A stretch of DNA of 64,000 nt from Bacillota bacterium (lineage in GTDB: Bacteria > Bacillota > Clostridia > Christensenellales > SZUA-584): the NCBI GenBank assembly GCA_023461435.1, contig JAEYLC010000034.1:1-64000 (forward strand), in the 5' to 3' direction. Position 1 is the first letter of the stretch. The number at the start of each line of letters is the position of its first letter. Below the pieces are notes generated by a model. That model ran no database searches, was not told the origin of the DNA, and saw nothing but the letters and a program-made list of their open reading frames with translations. The position numbers and the translations under genes were made by a program. Shown here piece by piece: positions 34,816 through 43,119 of the stretch.

Positions 34816-35883
34816 GTGAGTACCAAAATACTTAAGGGTGATGCACTGCCCCCGCGTGAGCGGGGGCAGCACCCCATAAACATCGTTTCGAACCAAAGAT
34901 TCCTGCTGCTTGCGCTTTTTTCCATTGCCGGGCTGGTGGCAGCGCTGCTTGCCAATTGGTTTTTTCCGCAGCTCGCGGATGTCGAGATCAAGACATATGA
35001 GATAAATCTTTTGGGGCTTACCGCACATCTGAATATGTCGCAGGCGTTCAGCCTCATTCTTCTGATCATCATTCTGATCTATGCCGGAATCGCCGTATTT
35101 TCGTTTTTTGATAACGGCAGGCGCAAGAAATTCACCAAGCGGGCCCCTTTTCGTTTTGTGATTGGCATTGTGCTGGCATTGTGGGAGATTCTCGGGACCA
35201 AAACATTATTGCTGCCTCAGCCTTTCTTCCCGGGGCCTTCGAGAATACTCGAAGCGCTGCTGATCGAGGGCGACTTCGTTTTGGAAAATACCTTTTACTC
35301 GCTGCGCCTGTTCACCGCCGGTTTTCTTTCAGGCGTTACGCTCGGCATAGCCACCGGCATTTTGATCGGCTGGTTCCCGAAAGTGTACTACTGGGTCTAT
35401 CCGGTGCTGAAAATAACGGGCGTGATCCCTGCGGTCGCGTGGATGCCTTTTGCGCTGACTCTCTTTCCTGTTCCGTTTTTGGCGGCAACCTTTTTGATCG
35501 TGGTCTGCGCGTGGTTCCCGGTCGCCTTTTTGACGGCGCAGGGCATAGCGGGTACGCAAAAGGTTTATTTCGAGGTCGCAAGGACGTTAGGCGCCCGAAC
35601 GCCTTTCCTTGTTTTTCGGGTGGCGATCCCCAATGCGCTGCCGCAAATTTTCACCGGCATCTCAACGGCAAACGCGTTTGCGTTTACCACTCTTGTGATT
35701 TCAGAAATGATGGGACAGCCGGGCGGTCTTGGGTATTACATCAACGCCTCCAGAGTGTGGTCCGCGTATTACAAGGTTTTCGCCGCGATCATCATTATGG
35801 CGATACTTTTTTCACTGATCATGCGCGGAATCGGCGCTATACAAAACTGGGTTCTGAGATGGCAAAGGGGGCTTGTCAAATGA
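34816..35883 (+). CDS. ABC transporter permease, SsuC/TauC-like
   Basis: 355 residues from a GTG with GGAGG seven bases upstream. After an extended N-terminus with two extra hydrophobic segments comes a BPD_transp_1 domain with the EAA-type loop (EVARTLGARTPFLVFRVAIPNALPQIFTGI). The two added helices before the permease core make it longer than a usual SsuC. A very strong hairpin lies in its first 20 codons. Confidence 0.87.
   Translation: MSTKILKGDALPPRERGQHPINIVSNQRFLLLALFSIAGLVAALLANWFFPQLADVEIKTYEINLLGLTAHLNMSQAFSLILLIIILIYAGIAVFSFFDNGRRKKFTKRAPFRFVIGIVLALWEILGTKTLLLPQPFFPGPSRILEALLIEGDFVLENTFYSLRLFTAGFLSGVTLGIATGILIGWFPKVYYWVYPVLKITGVIPAVAWMPFALTLFPVPFLAATFLIVVCAWFPVAFLTAQGIAGTQKVYFEVARTLGARTPFLVFRVAIPNALPQIFTGISTANAFAFTTLVISEMMGQPGGLGYYINASRVWSAYYKVFAAIIIMAILFSLIMRGIGAIQNWVLRWQRGLVK
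34846..34869 (+). other. Strong hairpin inside the start of the permease gene
   Basis: Ten-base perfect GC-rich arms (CTGCCCCCGC and GCGGGGGCAG) around a GTGA loop, codons 11 to 18 of the permease. It would stabilise the upstream binding-protein message or slow translation of the permease. Confidence 0.8.
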
Positions 35884-36665
35884 GTATGGCGGCATTGATC
35901 GAAATACAAAATGTATTTCGCACCTATATTGACACGAACGACAATAAATTGGAAACGCTCAATGACTTAAGCCTTTCTGTCCGTGAGGGAGAATTTTTGA
36001 GCATTATCGGCCCGTCGGGCTGCGGTAAAACCACCCTCCTCAGGCTGCTGGCAGGGTTGGACGTGCCCAATTCCGGCAAGCTTAAGATCAGCGGGCATGA
36101 AATAAAGTCCCCCGATCCGGAACGCGGCTATGTGTTTCAGCAGGGCAGCCTGTTTCCATGGCTGACCGTGGAAAAGAACATCGCGTCCGGGCTGAGAGCC
36201 AGAGGCGTTTACAAGGAGCAGAAAGCCGATGTCAGCCGGTATATCAATCTGATTGGGCTCAACGGTTTTGAAAGAGCTTACCCGCACCAGATATCGGGCG
36301 GCATGGCCCAGCGCGTGGCCATCGCGCGCGCGCTGATCAACCGTCCGGCGGCGCTGCTGCTTGACGAACCCATGGGCGCGCTGGATTCTTTCACAAGAGC
36401 CGATCTGCAGGATAAGCTGCTGGAACTCTGGAAGCAGGACGGCACCACCATGATTCTGGTGACGCATGATGTGGATGAAGCCATCTATCTGAGCGACCGG
36501 ATCGTGATCATGACCCCGCGGCCCGGAAAGATCAGCGACATACTGGATGTGCAGCTGCCCCGGCCCCGGCAGCGCGGCGATGCGGACTTTTTGGGATTAC
36601 GCAAAATCATACTGGAAAAGCTGCATTTCACCAGTGCGACACCTCAGCCGGAATACACGATTTAG
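35880..36665 (+). CDS. ABC transporter ATP-binding protein, SsuB/TauB-like
   Basis: 261 residues: Walker A GPSGCGKTT, signature ISGGMAQRVAIARAL, Walker B LLLDEPMGALD and H-loop VTHDVDEA. The ATG overlaps the permease stop (ATGA) and GGGGG lies eight bases upstream. A longer frame upstream is only an overlap with the permease. Completes the importer with the two genes before it. Confidence 0.92.
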   Translation: MSMAALIEIQNVFRTYIDTNDNKLETLNDLSLSVREGEFLSIIGPSGCGKTTLLRLLAGLDVPNSGKLKISGHEIKSPDPERGYVFQQGSLFPWLTVEKNIASGLRARGVYKEQKADVSRYINLIGLNGFERAYPHQISGGMAQRVAIARALINRPAALLLDEPMGALDSFTRADLQDKLLELWKQDGTTMILVTHDVDEAIYLSDRIVIMTPRPGKISDILDVQLPRPRQRGDADFLGLRKIILEKLHFTSATPQPEYTI

Positions 36666-36677
36666 GGAGTACATTGA

Positions 36678-37535
36678 ATGTTACACAAAAAGCAACTCAG
36701 ACAAATTGCCATTTACGGAAAAGGTGGAATCGGGAAATCCACCACCACACAAAATCTCACTGTCGGCCTGGCGGAGAGCGGAAAACAGGTGATGGTCGTC
36801 GGCTGCGATCCAAAGGCCGATTCCACAAGGCTGCTGCTGGGCGGGCTCGCGCAGCGCACCGTGCTCGATACAATGCGCGAAACCGGCGGCACTGTCGAAT
36901 TGGAAAGCATCATGCGCAAGGGGTATCTTGGCATTAAGTGCGTGGAGTCCGGCGGCCCGGAACCGGGGGTCGGCTGCGCCGGGCGCGGTATTATCACCTC
37001 CATCGGCTTGCTCGAACGGCTTGGCGCATATACCGAGGAGCTGGATTATGTGTTTTACGATGTGCTGGGCGATGTGGTGTGCGGCGGTTTTGCCATGCCC
37101 ATACGCGAGGGCAAGGCAAAGGAAATATATATCGTCGCCAGCGGCGAGATGATGGCGCTTTATGCGGCCAACAATATCGCCAAGGGCATTGCAAAATTTG
37201 CGCTCAAGGGCGGCGTGCGGCTGGGCGGCATTATCTGCAACAGCCGTCATGTTGACCATGAAATCGAGCTTCTCAGAGCTTTTTCAGCCGAGCTTGGCAC
37301 ACAGCTGATTTATTTCGTCCCGCGCGACAACGTGGTGCAACGGGCGGAGATACGGCGCAAAACCGTGATCGAATATAACCCGGAGGCGAATCAGGCACAG
37401 GAATACCGCAGCCTCGCGAAGGCGATTGATAAAAATACGATGTTCACCATTCCGAGGCCAATGACGCAGGCGCGCCTTGAAGAAATTTTACTGGAATACG
37501 GCTTGCTGGATGCGTTGGATGACTACACAATATAA
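36678..37535 (+). CDS. NifH-like reductase component (probable MarH)
   Basis: 285 residues, nitrogenase iron protein family. P-loop GKGGIGKST (14-22); the cluster cysteines are C100 (GVGCAGRG) and C135 (DVVCGG), which hold the bridging 4Fe-4S cluster of a homodimer; the arginine after C100 (AGRG) is the site that is ADP-ribosylated in NifH. It would pass electrons with ATP hydrolysis to the D/K-like complex. It is placed six genes after the K subunit, behind metY and the importer, in the same direction. Confidence 0.9.
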   Translation: MLHKKQLRQIAIYGKGGIGKSTTTQNLTVGLAESGKQVMVVGCDPKADSTRLLLGGLAQRTVLDTMRETGGTVELESIMRKGYLGIKCVESGGPEPGVGCAGRGIITSIGLLERLGAYTEELDYVFYDVLGDVVCGGFAMPIREGKAKEIYIVASGEMMALYAANNIAKGIAKFALKGGVRLGGIICNSRHVDHEIELLRAFSAELGTQLIYFVPRDNVVQRAEIRRKTVIEYNPEANQAQEYRSLAKAIDKNTMFTIPRPMTQARLEEILLEYGLLDALDDYTI

Positions 37536-37632
37536 CATAATTAAGCAGAGCTGATAATCGGCAGGGGTCTCCCGTTTTGATGGATACAGGCTGCTTTTAT
37601 GTATGTATTCCCGTATCGGCCGCAGGAAATAT

Positions 37633-38079
37633 TTATATAAAGAACATGAGGCCGCTTTCGGTGTTGCGCTTTTCCGCCTCGTGAACCAGATCGTCCAAAG
37701 AAACCTTCTCGAGGGCTTCTTTTACGGCAAGGTCCAGAGAAGCAAAGACAAGTGCCTGCATTGCCGCATCTATTTGTGGCGCCTTTTGCGATACGGTTTC
37801 TTCCGGCTCCTCGATCAGTGAATTTTCCACAGCGGAAAGCACCTGGTATGCGGTTGTGTCGCGCGGGGCGCGCGCCAGCATATAGCCGCCCTGAGCGCCT
37901 TTCAGCGAGGTGACGACTCCGCCGCGTTTCAGCAGCGAAAAAACCTGTTCGAGATAAATTTTTGAGATGCCAAGCTTTTCAGAAATACTGATAACGGTGA
38001 TATTTTCGCCGCTGCTGTAATCCTGTGCCATGCTGATGGTTGCCGCCAGCGCGTATCGGCCTTTTGCGGAAATTCGCAT
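37633..38079 (-). CDS. Rrf2-family transcriptional regulator (CymR-like)
   Basis: 148 residues with an N-terminal winged helix (ISAKGRYALAATISMAQ; ISEKLGISKIYLEQVFSLLKRGGVV; KGAQGGYMLAR). It contains no cysteine, so it cannot bind an iron-sulfur cluster as IscR and NsrR do; that places it near CymR, which controls cysteine genes with the help of CysK. Its own promoter carries the same AT-rich element as other sulfur genes here, which implies autoregulation. It sits at the centre of the sulfur island. Confidence 0.87.
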   Translation of the reverse strand: MRISAKGRYALAATISMAQDYSSGENITVISISEKLGISKIYLEQVFSLLKRGGVVTSLKGAQGGYMLARAPRDTTAYQVLSAVENSLIEEPEETVSQKAPQIDAAMQALVFASLDLAVKEALEKVSLDDLVHEAEKRNTESGLMFFI

Positions 38080-38116
38080 ACAGTCACCTCATACCATACT
38101 AAGTATATATGCTTTT

Positions 38117-38145
38117 ATAATATGCTGCTGCGAACCGCGTGTCAA
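38117..38145 (-). promoter_or_regulatory. Sigma-A promoter of the Rrf2 gene with operator-like element
   Basis: On the minus strand: TTGACA (38145-38140), 17 bases, TATTAT (38122-38117). Directly downstream (about 38085-38113) lies GCATATATACTTAGTATGGTATGAGG, shown here in two parts GCATATATACTTAG and TATGGTATGAGG, close to the element before yezD. Confidence 0.75.
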
Positions 38146-38190
38146 CGGATTGATATTAAAAATCGATTTTAAGCATTACAAAAATCAATA

Positions 38191-38219
38191 TTGACATATA
38201 TGAAAAGAAGGTATATATT
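38191..38219 (+). promoter_or_regulatory. Sigma-A promoter for the pyridoxamine kinase-metNIQ operon
   Basis: TTGACA (38191-38196), 17 bases, TATATT (38214-38219), divergent from the Rrf2 promoter. Confidence 0.72.
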
Positions 38220-38234
38220 AATCTGCATAATAAA

Positions 38235-38253
38235 TCATATAAAAAATATATGA
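38235..38253. promoter_or_regulatory. AT-rich palindrome downstream of the pdxY promoter
   Basis: TCATATA-AAAAA-TATATGA, perfect 7-base arms, just after the expected transcription start. It shares the TCATAT/ATATGA half-site with the palindromes at 25174 and 47002. Likely a repressor site. Confidence 0.65.
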
Positions 38254-38327
38254 TAAGTAGTATATTGTGTTTAACGTGTTGATACAAAGATATAAAGAAA
38301 CGACGGATTGAAAGAGAGGCTGCTTAA

Positions 38328-39176
38328 ATGAGCTTACAGAAAAGAGTTGCTGCCATACATGACATATCCTGCTTTGGACGCTGTTCGCTGACCGTTGCGC
38401 TGCCCATCATATCGGCTGCGGGAATTGAAACGAGCGTGGTGCCCACGGCTGTGCTGTCCACACATACGGGCGGCTTTTCCGGGTTTACCTATCGTGATCT
38501 GACAGACGACATTTTGCCCATCGCAGACCACTGGCAGTCGTTAAGCCTTGCGTTTGACGCGTTGTATACGGGTTTTCTGGGTTCTTTTAAGCAAATCGAC
38601 ATTATCTTAGAACTGTTCGGCCGGTTCAAAACAGATGGCAATTTGATTCTTGTCGATCCGGTCATGGCGGATAACGGCAAGCTCTACGAGATATTTCCCG
38701 ATGATTTTCCGCAGGGTATGCGAAAGCTTTGCGCCAAGGCGGATATCATTGTGCCGAACCTGACCGAAGCGTCGCTGCTGCTCGGGGAGCCATACCGCGA
38801 AGGACCGTACGAAGAAGAGTATATTGAAAATGTTCTTGTAACGCTGGCGCAGCTGGGGCCAAGGCAGGTGGTGCTGACCGGCGTTTATTTTGATGACAGC
38901 CGGTTGGGAGCCGCCGCATATGACCGCGACACCGGCGAGGTCACATATGCGTTCGCGGACAGAATCCCCGGATATTATCATGGCACAGGCGATGTATTCG
39001 CCAGCGTACTGCTGGCGGCATTGCTTAACGGCAAAAACATTGCGCAGGCGGCTGCGGTGGCAGTGGAGTTTACAGTGGGCAGCATCATAAGAACACAAGA
39101 GGCTAAGTCGGATGTCCGTTACGGCGTGAATTTTGAACAGGGGCTATTGAAGCTTGCCGGACAGCTGAATCAATAA
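38328..39176 (+). CDS. pdxY: Pyridoxamine kinase (PdxY/PdxK family)
   Basis: 282-residue ribokinase-fold enzyme: HDISCFGRCSLTVALPI at the N-terminus, LVDPVMADNGKLY, and the catalytic segment GTGDVFASVLLAALL. It phosphorylates B6 vitamers to form PLP. Placed as first gene of the methionine transporter operon and near several PLP enzymes (MccA, MccB, MetY, CysK), it likely secures cofactor when sulfur genes are induced. Confidence 0.9.
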   Translation: MSLQKRVAAIHDISCFGRCSLTVALPIISAAGIETSVVPTAVLSTHTGGFSGFTYRDLTDDILPIADHWQSLSLAFDALYTGFLGSFKQIDIILELFGRFKTDGNLILVDPVMADNGKLYEIFPDDFPQGMRKLCAKADIIVPNLTEASLLLGEPYREGPYEEEYIENVLVTLAQLGPRQVVLTGVYFDDSRLGAAAYDRDTGEVTYAFADRIPGYYHGTGDVFASVLLAALLNGKNIAQAAAVAVEFTVGSIIRTQEAKSDVRYGVNFEQGLLKLAGQLNQ

Positions 39177-39190
39177 GCCGGAGATATTGA

Positions 39191-40204
39191 ATGAGCAAAG
39201 CGATCATTAAAATAGACAACTTAAGCAAAACATTTCAGAGCTCGGTGGGAGTGATCCGGGCACTCAGTGACATCAATATCGACATCGGTGAAGGCGATGT
39301 GTTCGGTATTATCGGCATGAGCGGCGCGGGAAAGAGCACGCTGGTAAGGTGCATCAATCTGCTGGAAAAGCCCACCGGCGGGCAGGTGTTTTTCAATGGT
39401 GATGAGTTGCAGGCGCTGACGCCAAAACAGCTGAACCACGCGCGCCAGTCGATCGGCATGATATTTCAGCACTTCAACCTGCTGATGCAGCGTACGGCGC
39501 TGGAAAATGTCTGCTTCCCGCTCGAGATATCGGGCATATCCAAAAAAGAAGCCCGAAACCGTGCCAAGGAAATGCTGAACCTCGTGGGACTGTCAGAAAA
39601 AGAGGGGGCGTATCCGTCGCAGCTGTCAGGCGGACAGCGCCAGCGTGTCGCGATTGCGCGGGCGCTTGCGACGCATCCCAAGGTGCTGCTGTGTGATGAG
39701 GCCACCAGCGCACTTGATCCAGCGACCACACGCGGCATACTTGAGCTGCTTAAAGACATTAACAAGCGCCTCGGTCTCACGATTGTGGTGATTACGCATG
39801 AAATGAGCGTGATCGAGCACATTTGCAGGCATGTCGCCATCATTGACGACGGCCGGATTGTGGAATCGGGGCCGGTGGAAGAGATATTTGCCCACCCCAA
39901 ATCCGCAGCGGCGCGGCGTCTCGTCTATACCGACGAGCACAGTCCGGAGCCTGTTGCGGGCGGCCGATGTTGCCGCATCGTGTTCGACGGCAGCTCGTCG
40001 TTTGAGCCCGTAGTGGCGGGCATGGTGCTGGAATTTCAGCAGCCGGTCAACATACTGTTCGCGGATACACGCGATATCGACGGCAAAGCCTTCGGACAGA
40101 TTGTGCTGCAGCTGCCCGAAGCGCCGCAGGTGGCCGGCAGGATGGTCAAGTACCTGCGCGCAAAAGGGCTGACGGTGGAGGAGGCTGACGGCTATGTTCG
40201 ATGA
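39191..40204 (+). CDS. metN: Methionine ABC transporter ATP-binding protein MetN
   Basis: 337 residues: Walker A GMSGAGKST, signature LSGGQRQRVAIARAL, Walker B LLCDEATSALD, H-loop ITHEMSV. After about residue 250 comes a NIL domain, the ACT-like domain through which methionine inhibits the transporter. GGAGATATTGA precedes the ATG. Confidence 0.95.
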   Translation: MSKAIIKIDNLSKTFQSSVGVIRALSDINIDIGEGDVFGIIGMSGAGKSTLVRCINLLEKPTGGQVFFNGDELQALTPKQLNHARQSIGMIFQHFNLLMQRTALENVCFPLEISGISKKEARNRAKEMLNLVGLSEKEGAYPSQLSGGQRQRVAIARALATHPKVLLCDEATSALDPATTRGILELLKDINKRLGLTIVVITHEMSVIEHICRHVAIIDDGRIVESGPVEEIFAHPKSAAARRLVYTDEHSPEPVAGGRCCRIVFDGSSSFEPVVAGMVLEFQQPVNILFADTRDIDGKAFGQIVLQLPEAPQVAGRMVKYLRAKGLTVEEADGYVR

Positions 40205-40853
40205 AACGGTGCTGAATATGCTGGGCGAAGGGCTGCTCGAAACGCTGTACATGACTCTTGCCTCCACGGTATTGGCGTATGTGCTGGGATTGCCGGCCGG
40301 TATTGCAATGGTGGTCACGCAGAAGGGCGGCATACGCCCTCATCTGCCGGTAAACAGGCTGCTCGATGTGGTCATCAACATATTGAGATCGGTGCCGTTT
40401 CTGATTTTGCTTATCGCCGTGATGCCGGTTACACGGTTTATCACAGGCACGACGATCGGTTCGACGGCCACGGTGGTGCCGCTGGTTATCGGCGCGGCGC
40501 CGTTTATCGCCAGAATGGTGGAGTCGTCTCTTAAAGAGGTGGACAAAGGGGTCATTGAAGCGGCGCAGTCGATGGGCGCGTCAACGCTGAAAATCATCTG
40601 TAAAGTTTTACTGCCCGAAGCCCGTCCGTCGTTGATCGTTGGCGCAGCCATATCGGTCACAACCGTATTGAGTTACTCCGCGATGGCCGGTATCGTGGGT
40701 GGCGGCGGACTTGGCGATATCGCAATCCGTTATGGACTTTATCGGTATCAAACGGATATCATGCTCATCACTGTGGCCTTATTGATAGTCGTGGTTCAGG
40801 TATTGCAGGGAATCGGAATGAAAATCGCTCATCTGAGCGACAAAAGAAAGTAA
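40194..40853 (+). CDS. metI: Methionine ABC transporter permease MetI
   Basis: 219 residues, five predicted membrane helices, with the permease loop EAAQSMGASTLKIICKVLLPEA. Overlaps metN by 11 bases; GGAGGAGG lies upstream of the ATG inside metN. Confidence 0.95.
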   Translation: MFDETVLNMLGEGLLETLYMTLASTVLAYVLGLPAGIAMVVTQKGGIRPHLPVNRLLDVVINILRSVPFLILLIAVMPVTRFITGTTIGSTATVVPLVIGAAPFIARMVESSLKEVDKGVIEAAQSMGASTLKIICKVLLPEARPSLIVGAAISVTTVLSYSAMAGIVGGGGLGDIAIRYGLYRYQTDIMLITVALLIVVVQVLQGIGMKIAHLSDKRK

Positions 40854-40885
40854 TTAGAGTTTTAATATTAAAGGAGGAAATTTCA

Positions 40886-41782
40886 ATGAAAAAAGTTTTA
40901 TCACTCGTCATCGTATTGGCGCTGGCCTTGTCGCTGCTTGCGGCATGCGCGCCCGCGGCTGAGTCCGCATCATTAAGCCCCGAAGCTTCAGAAAGCGCCT
41001 CGGAATCCGCAAGCGACGAAGTCTCCGAGTCCCCGTCCGCTTCCGCTGAACTCGTGAAGATCGTTGTCGGCGCATCTCCCACGCCGCATGCCGGGATACT
41101 TGAAGCGATCAAGCCGGTGCTCGCCGAGCAGGGATACGAGCTGGAAATCAAGGAGTTCACTGATTATATTCAGCCGAACCTTGCACTCGAAGACGGTTCG
41201 CTCGATGCGAATTACTTCCAGCATCTTCCGTACCTTGAGAACTTTAACGCAGAAAACGGAACAAAGATCGTATCTCTGACCGCGATCCACTTCGAGCCGC
41301 TGGGTATCTACGCGGGCAAAACAGCGTCCCTGGATGCTCTGGCGGACGGTGCACAGGTGGCTATTCCAAATGACGGTTCCAACGAAGAGCGCGCGCTGCT
41401 GCTTCTTGAAGCCAGCGGACTCATTAAGCTGAAAGAAGGTATCGGTGTGCACGCAACAATTAAAGATATCGTGGAAAATCCGAAGAACCTCAAGATTGCT
41501 GAGCTGGAGGCCGCTCAGATTCCCCGCGCCCTGCAGGATGCGGATATCGCTGTGATCAATGGCAACTACGCGATTGAAGCGGGACTTAATGCCGCGACAG
41601 ACGCCTTGGCCAGAGAAGAAGTAGGCTCCCTCTCAGCGACCACGTATGCCAATATCGTTGCGGTGCGCGAAGGCGACGAATCCAGACCGGAGCTGCAGGC
41701 GCTCGCGGCGGCGCTGCAAAGCGACACGGCAAAGAAGTTCATTGAAGATACTTACGCTGGCGCCGTTGTCCCCGTATTTTAA
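40886..41782 (+). CDS. metQ: Methionine-binding lipoprotein MetQ
   Basis: 298 residues: lipobox LAAC (C21), a serine/glutamate-rich linker (SASESASE type), then the NLPA domain (IVVGASPTPHAGILE; YFQHLPYLENFN; IPNDGSNEERALLLL). It takes up methionine, possibly both isomers and methionine sulfoxide. Unlike other transporters in this window, the binding protein is last in its operon. Confidence 0.94.
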   Translation: MKKVLSLVIVLALALSLLAACAPAAESASLSPEASESASESASDEVSESPSASAELVKIVVGASPTPHAGILEAIKPVLAEQGYELEIKEFTDYIQPNLALEDGSLDANYFQHLPYLENFNAENGTKIVSLTAIHFEPLGIYAGKTASLDALADGAQVAIPNDGSNEERALLLLEASGLIKLKEGIGVHATIKDIVENPKNLKIAELEAAQIPRALQDADIAVINGNYAIEAGLNAATDALAREEVGSLSATTYANIVAVREGDESRPELQALAAALQSDTAKKFIEDTYAGAVVPVF

Positions 41783-41813
41783 GCGTTTTTGGCACGAACC
41801 ATTACTTTCACAT

Positions 41814-41847
41814 AAACAGGCAGTCGATTTCAATGGCTGTCTGTTTT
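41814..41847 (+). terminator. Intrinsic terminator after metQ
   Basis: AAACAGGCAG (41814-41823) pairs with CTGTCTGTTT (41837-41846; one G-U pair), 13-base loop, ending in a short T-run. Confidence 0.7.
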
Positions 41848-41895
41848 CATTTGCGTGCTATTACAGCACGGTGTTCTGTTTGTTTGAAAAAATCA

Positions 41896-41924
41896 TTGAC
41901 AAAGGAAAACAAAAGGTGCATCAT
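41896..41924 (+). promoter_or_regulatory. Promoter for the M20/C39 peptidase genes with AT-rich element
   Basis: TTGACA (41896-41901), 17 bases, CATCAT (41919-41924), a weaker -10. An imperfect dyad TCATATAT...ATACATGA follows at 41921-41948, like the other sulfur-island sites. Confidence 0.55.
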
Positions 41925-41985
41925 ATATAGCATATAATTCATACATGATAACTATGGGATAGTTTGAGCGAAAGTTGGGGGAAGC

Positions 41986-43119
41986 ATGAATATTGACGTC
42001 AGAAGGCTTATCAAAAATTTTTCTGAACTGGTTGCCATAAACAGCCCGTCTCATGGCGAAAAAAAGGTCTGCGGTTATTTAAAGCGGCAGCTTGAAGAGC
42101 TTGGGCTTTGCATTTCGGAAGATCAGGCGGGGGCAGGCTATGAAAACGGATGCGGCAATCTTTATGGCTATCTCGACGGTGAAGAAGCGCTTGGAGAATC
42201 GCTGCTGCTTTGCGCCCATATGGATACGGTAGAACCCTCGGGCGGCAAGCGGGTGGTCATTCAGGACAACGGCCGTATCACAAGCGCAGGAGATACTGTG
42301 CTCGGCGCTGACGACATGTCGGGTATTGCGGCGATACTTGAGGCGCTTCGCGTGATAAAAGAGAACGGAATCCGGCATAGGCCGGTTGAGGTATTATTTA
42401 CCGTCGCGGAGGAGGTTTATTGCGGCGGCGCGGCGCAGTTTGATTTTTCGCAGATAAAATCGCGACAGGCGTACGTACTGGATCTATCCGGACCGATCGG
42501 GTCGGCGGCATACAGCGCCCCGAGCATACTGTTCTTCAATGTCACTGTGACCGGAAAAGCGGCTCATGCCGGATTTGAGCCCGAAAAAGGCATTCATGCC
42601 ATTGCGGCAGCAGCCAATGCTGTCAGTAAGCTCACTCTGGGGCATATCGGTGATTATACGACGCTGAACATCGGTGTGATTCACGGCGGCAGAGCCACAA
42701 ATATCGTACCGAGTGAATGTGTTGTGAGCGGAGAGGTGCGCAGTTTTTCACATGAACAAGCCGTTGAACTGACACAAGAGGTCGAGAGACAGTTTATTGC
42801 GAGCGCAAGGCTGCTGGGCGCGTCGGTCAATTTTAAAGTTTCAACAGGCTGCAGGGCTTATGAGACACCGGCGGATCACCCCGTGACAAGAGATTTTTTA
42901 AAGGCGTGCGAGTCAATGAACATTGAAGCGCAGATGGTCAAGACATTTGGAGGGAGCGACAATAATTATCTGGCGGCACATGGTATAAGCGGGCTCGTGG
43001 TTGCGGCAGGCATGCACAATTGCCATACCTGCGAAGAATACACAACGGCCGAGGAGCTCGCGCAAAGCGCGAGGCTGGTGGCATCGCTCATTGCTCTGGA
43101 TTTTGGAGGGACGCCATGA
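41986..43119 (+). CDS. M20-family metallopeptidase (PepT-like)
   Basis: 377 residues. Two-zinc ligands can be placed: H in CAHMDTVEP, D in LGADDMSG, EE in TVAEEVYCGG, the aspartate after AYVLDLSG, and H near the C-terminus in GMHNCHTCEEY. The dimerisation domain lies at about 185-295. The family cleaves small peptides. Promoter elements like those of the sulfur genes, and coupling to a C39-like peptidase, suggest a role in releasing cysteine or methionine from peptides. Confidence 0.88.
   Translation: MNIDVRRLIKNFSELVAINSPSHGEKKVCGYLKRQLEELGLCISEDQAGAGYENGCGNLYGYLDGEEALGESLLLCAHMDTVEPSGGKRVVIQDNGRITSAGDTVLGADDMSGIAAILEALRVIKENGIRHRPVEVLFTVAEEVYCGGAAQFDFSQIKSRQAYVLDLSGPIGSAAYSAPSILFFNVTVTGKAAHAGFEPEKGIHAIAAAANAVSKLTLGHIGDYTTLNIGVIHGGRATNIVPSECVVSGEVRSFSHEQAVELTQEVERQFIASARLLGASVNFKVSTGCRAYETPADHPVTRDFLKACESMNIEAQMVKTFGGSDNNYLAAHGISGLVVAAGMHNCHTCEEYTTAEELAQSARLVASLIALDFGGTP

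Noticed and set aside
28208..37535. True nitrogen-fixation operon
   Set aside because: No nifE, nifN, nifV or nitrogen regulatory genes, no classical NifD cofactor-pocket sequences, and all neighbours belong to sulfur metabolism.
37603..37821. Plus-strand frame of 72 codons overlapping the Rrf2 gene
   Set aside because: It is antisense to the 3' end of a well-supported regulator gene and has no recognisable features.
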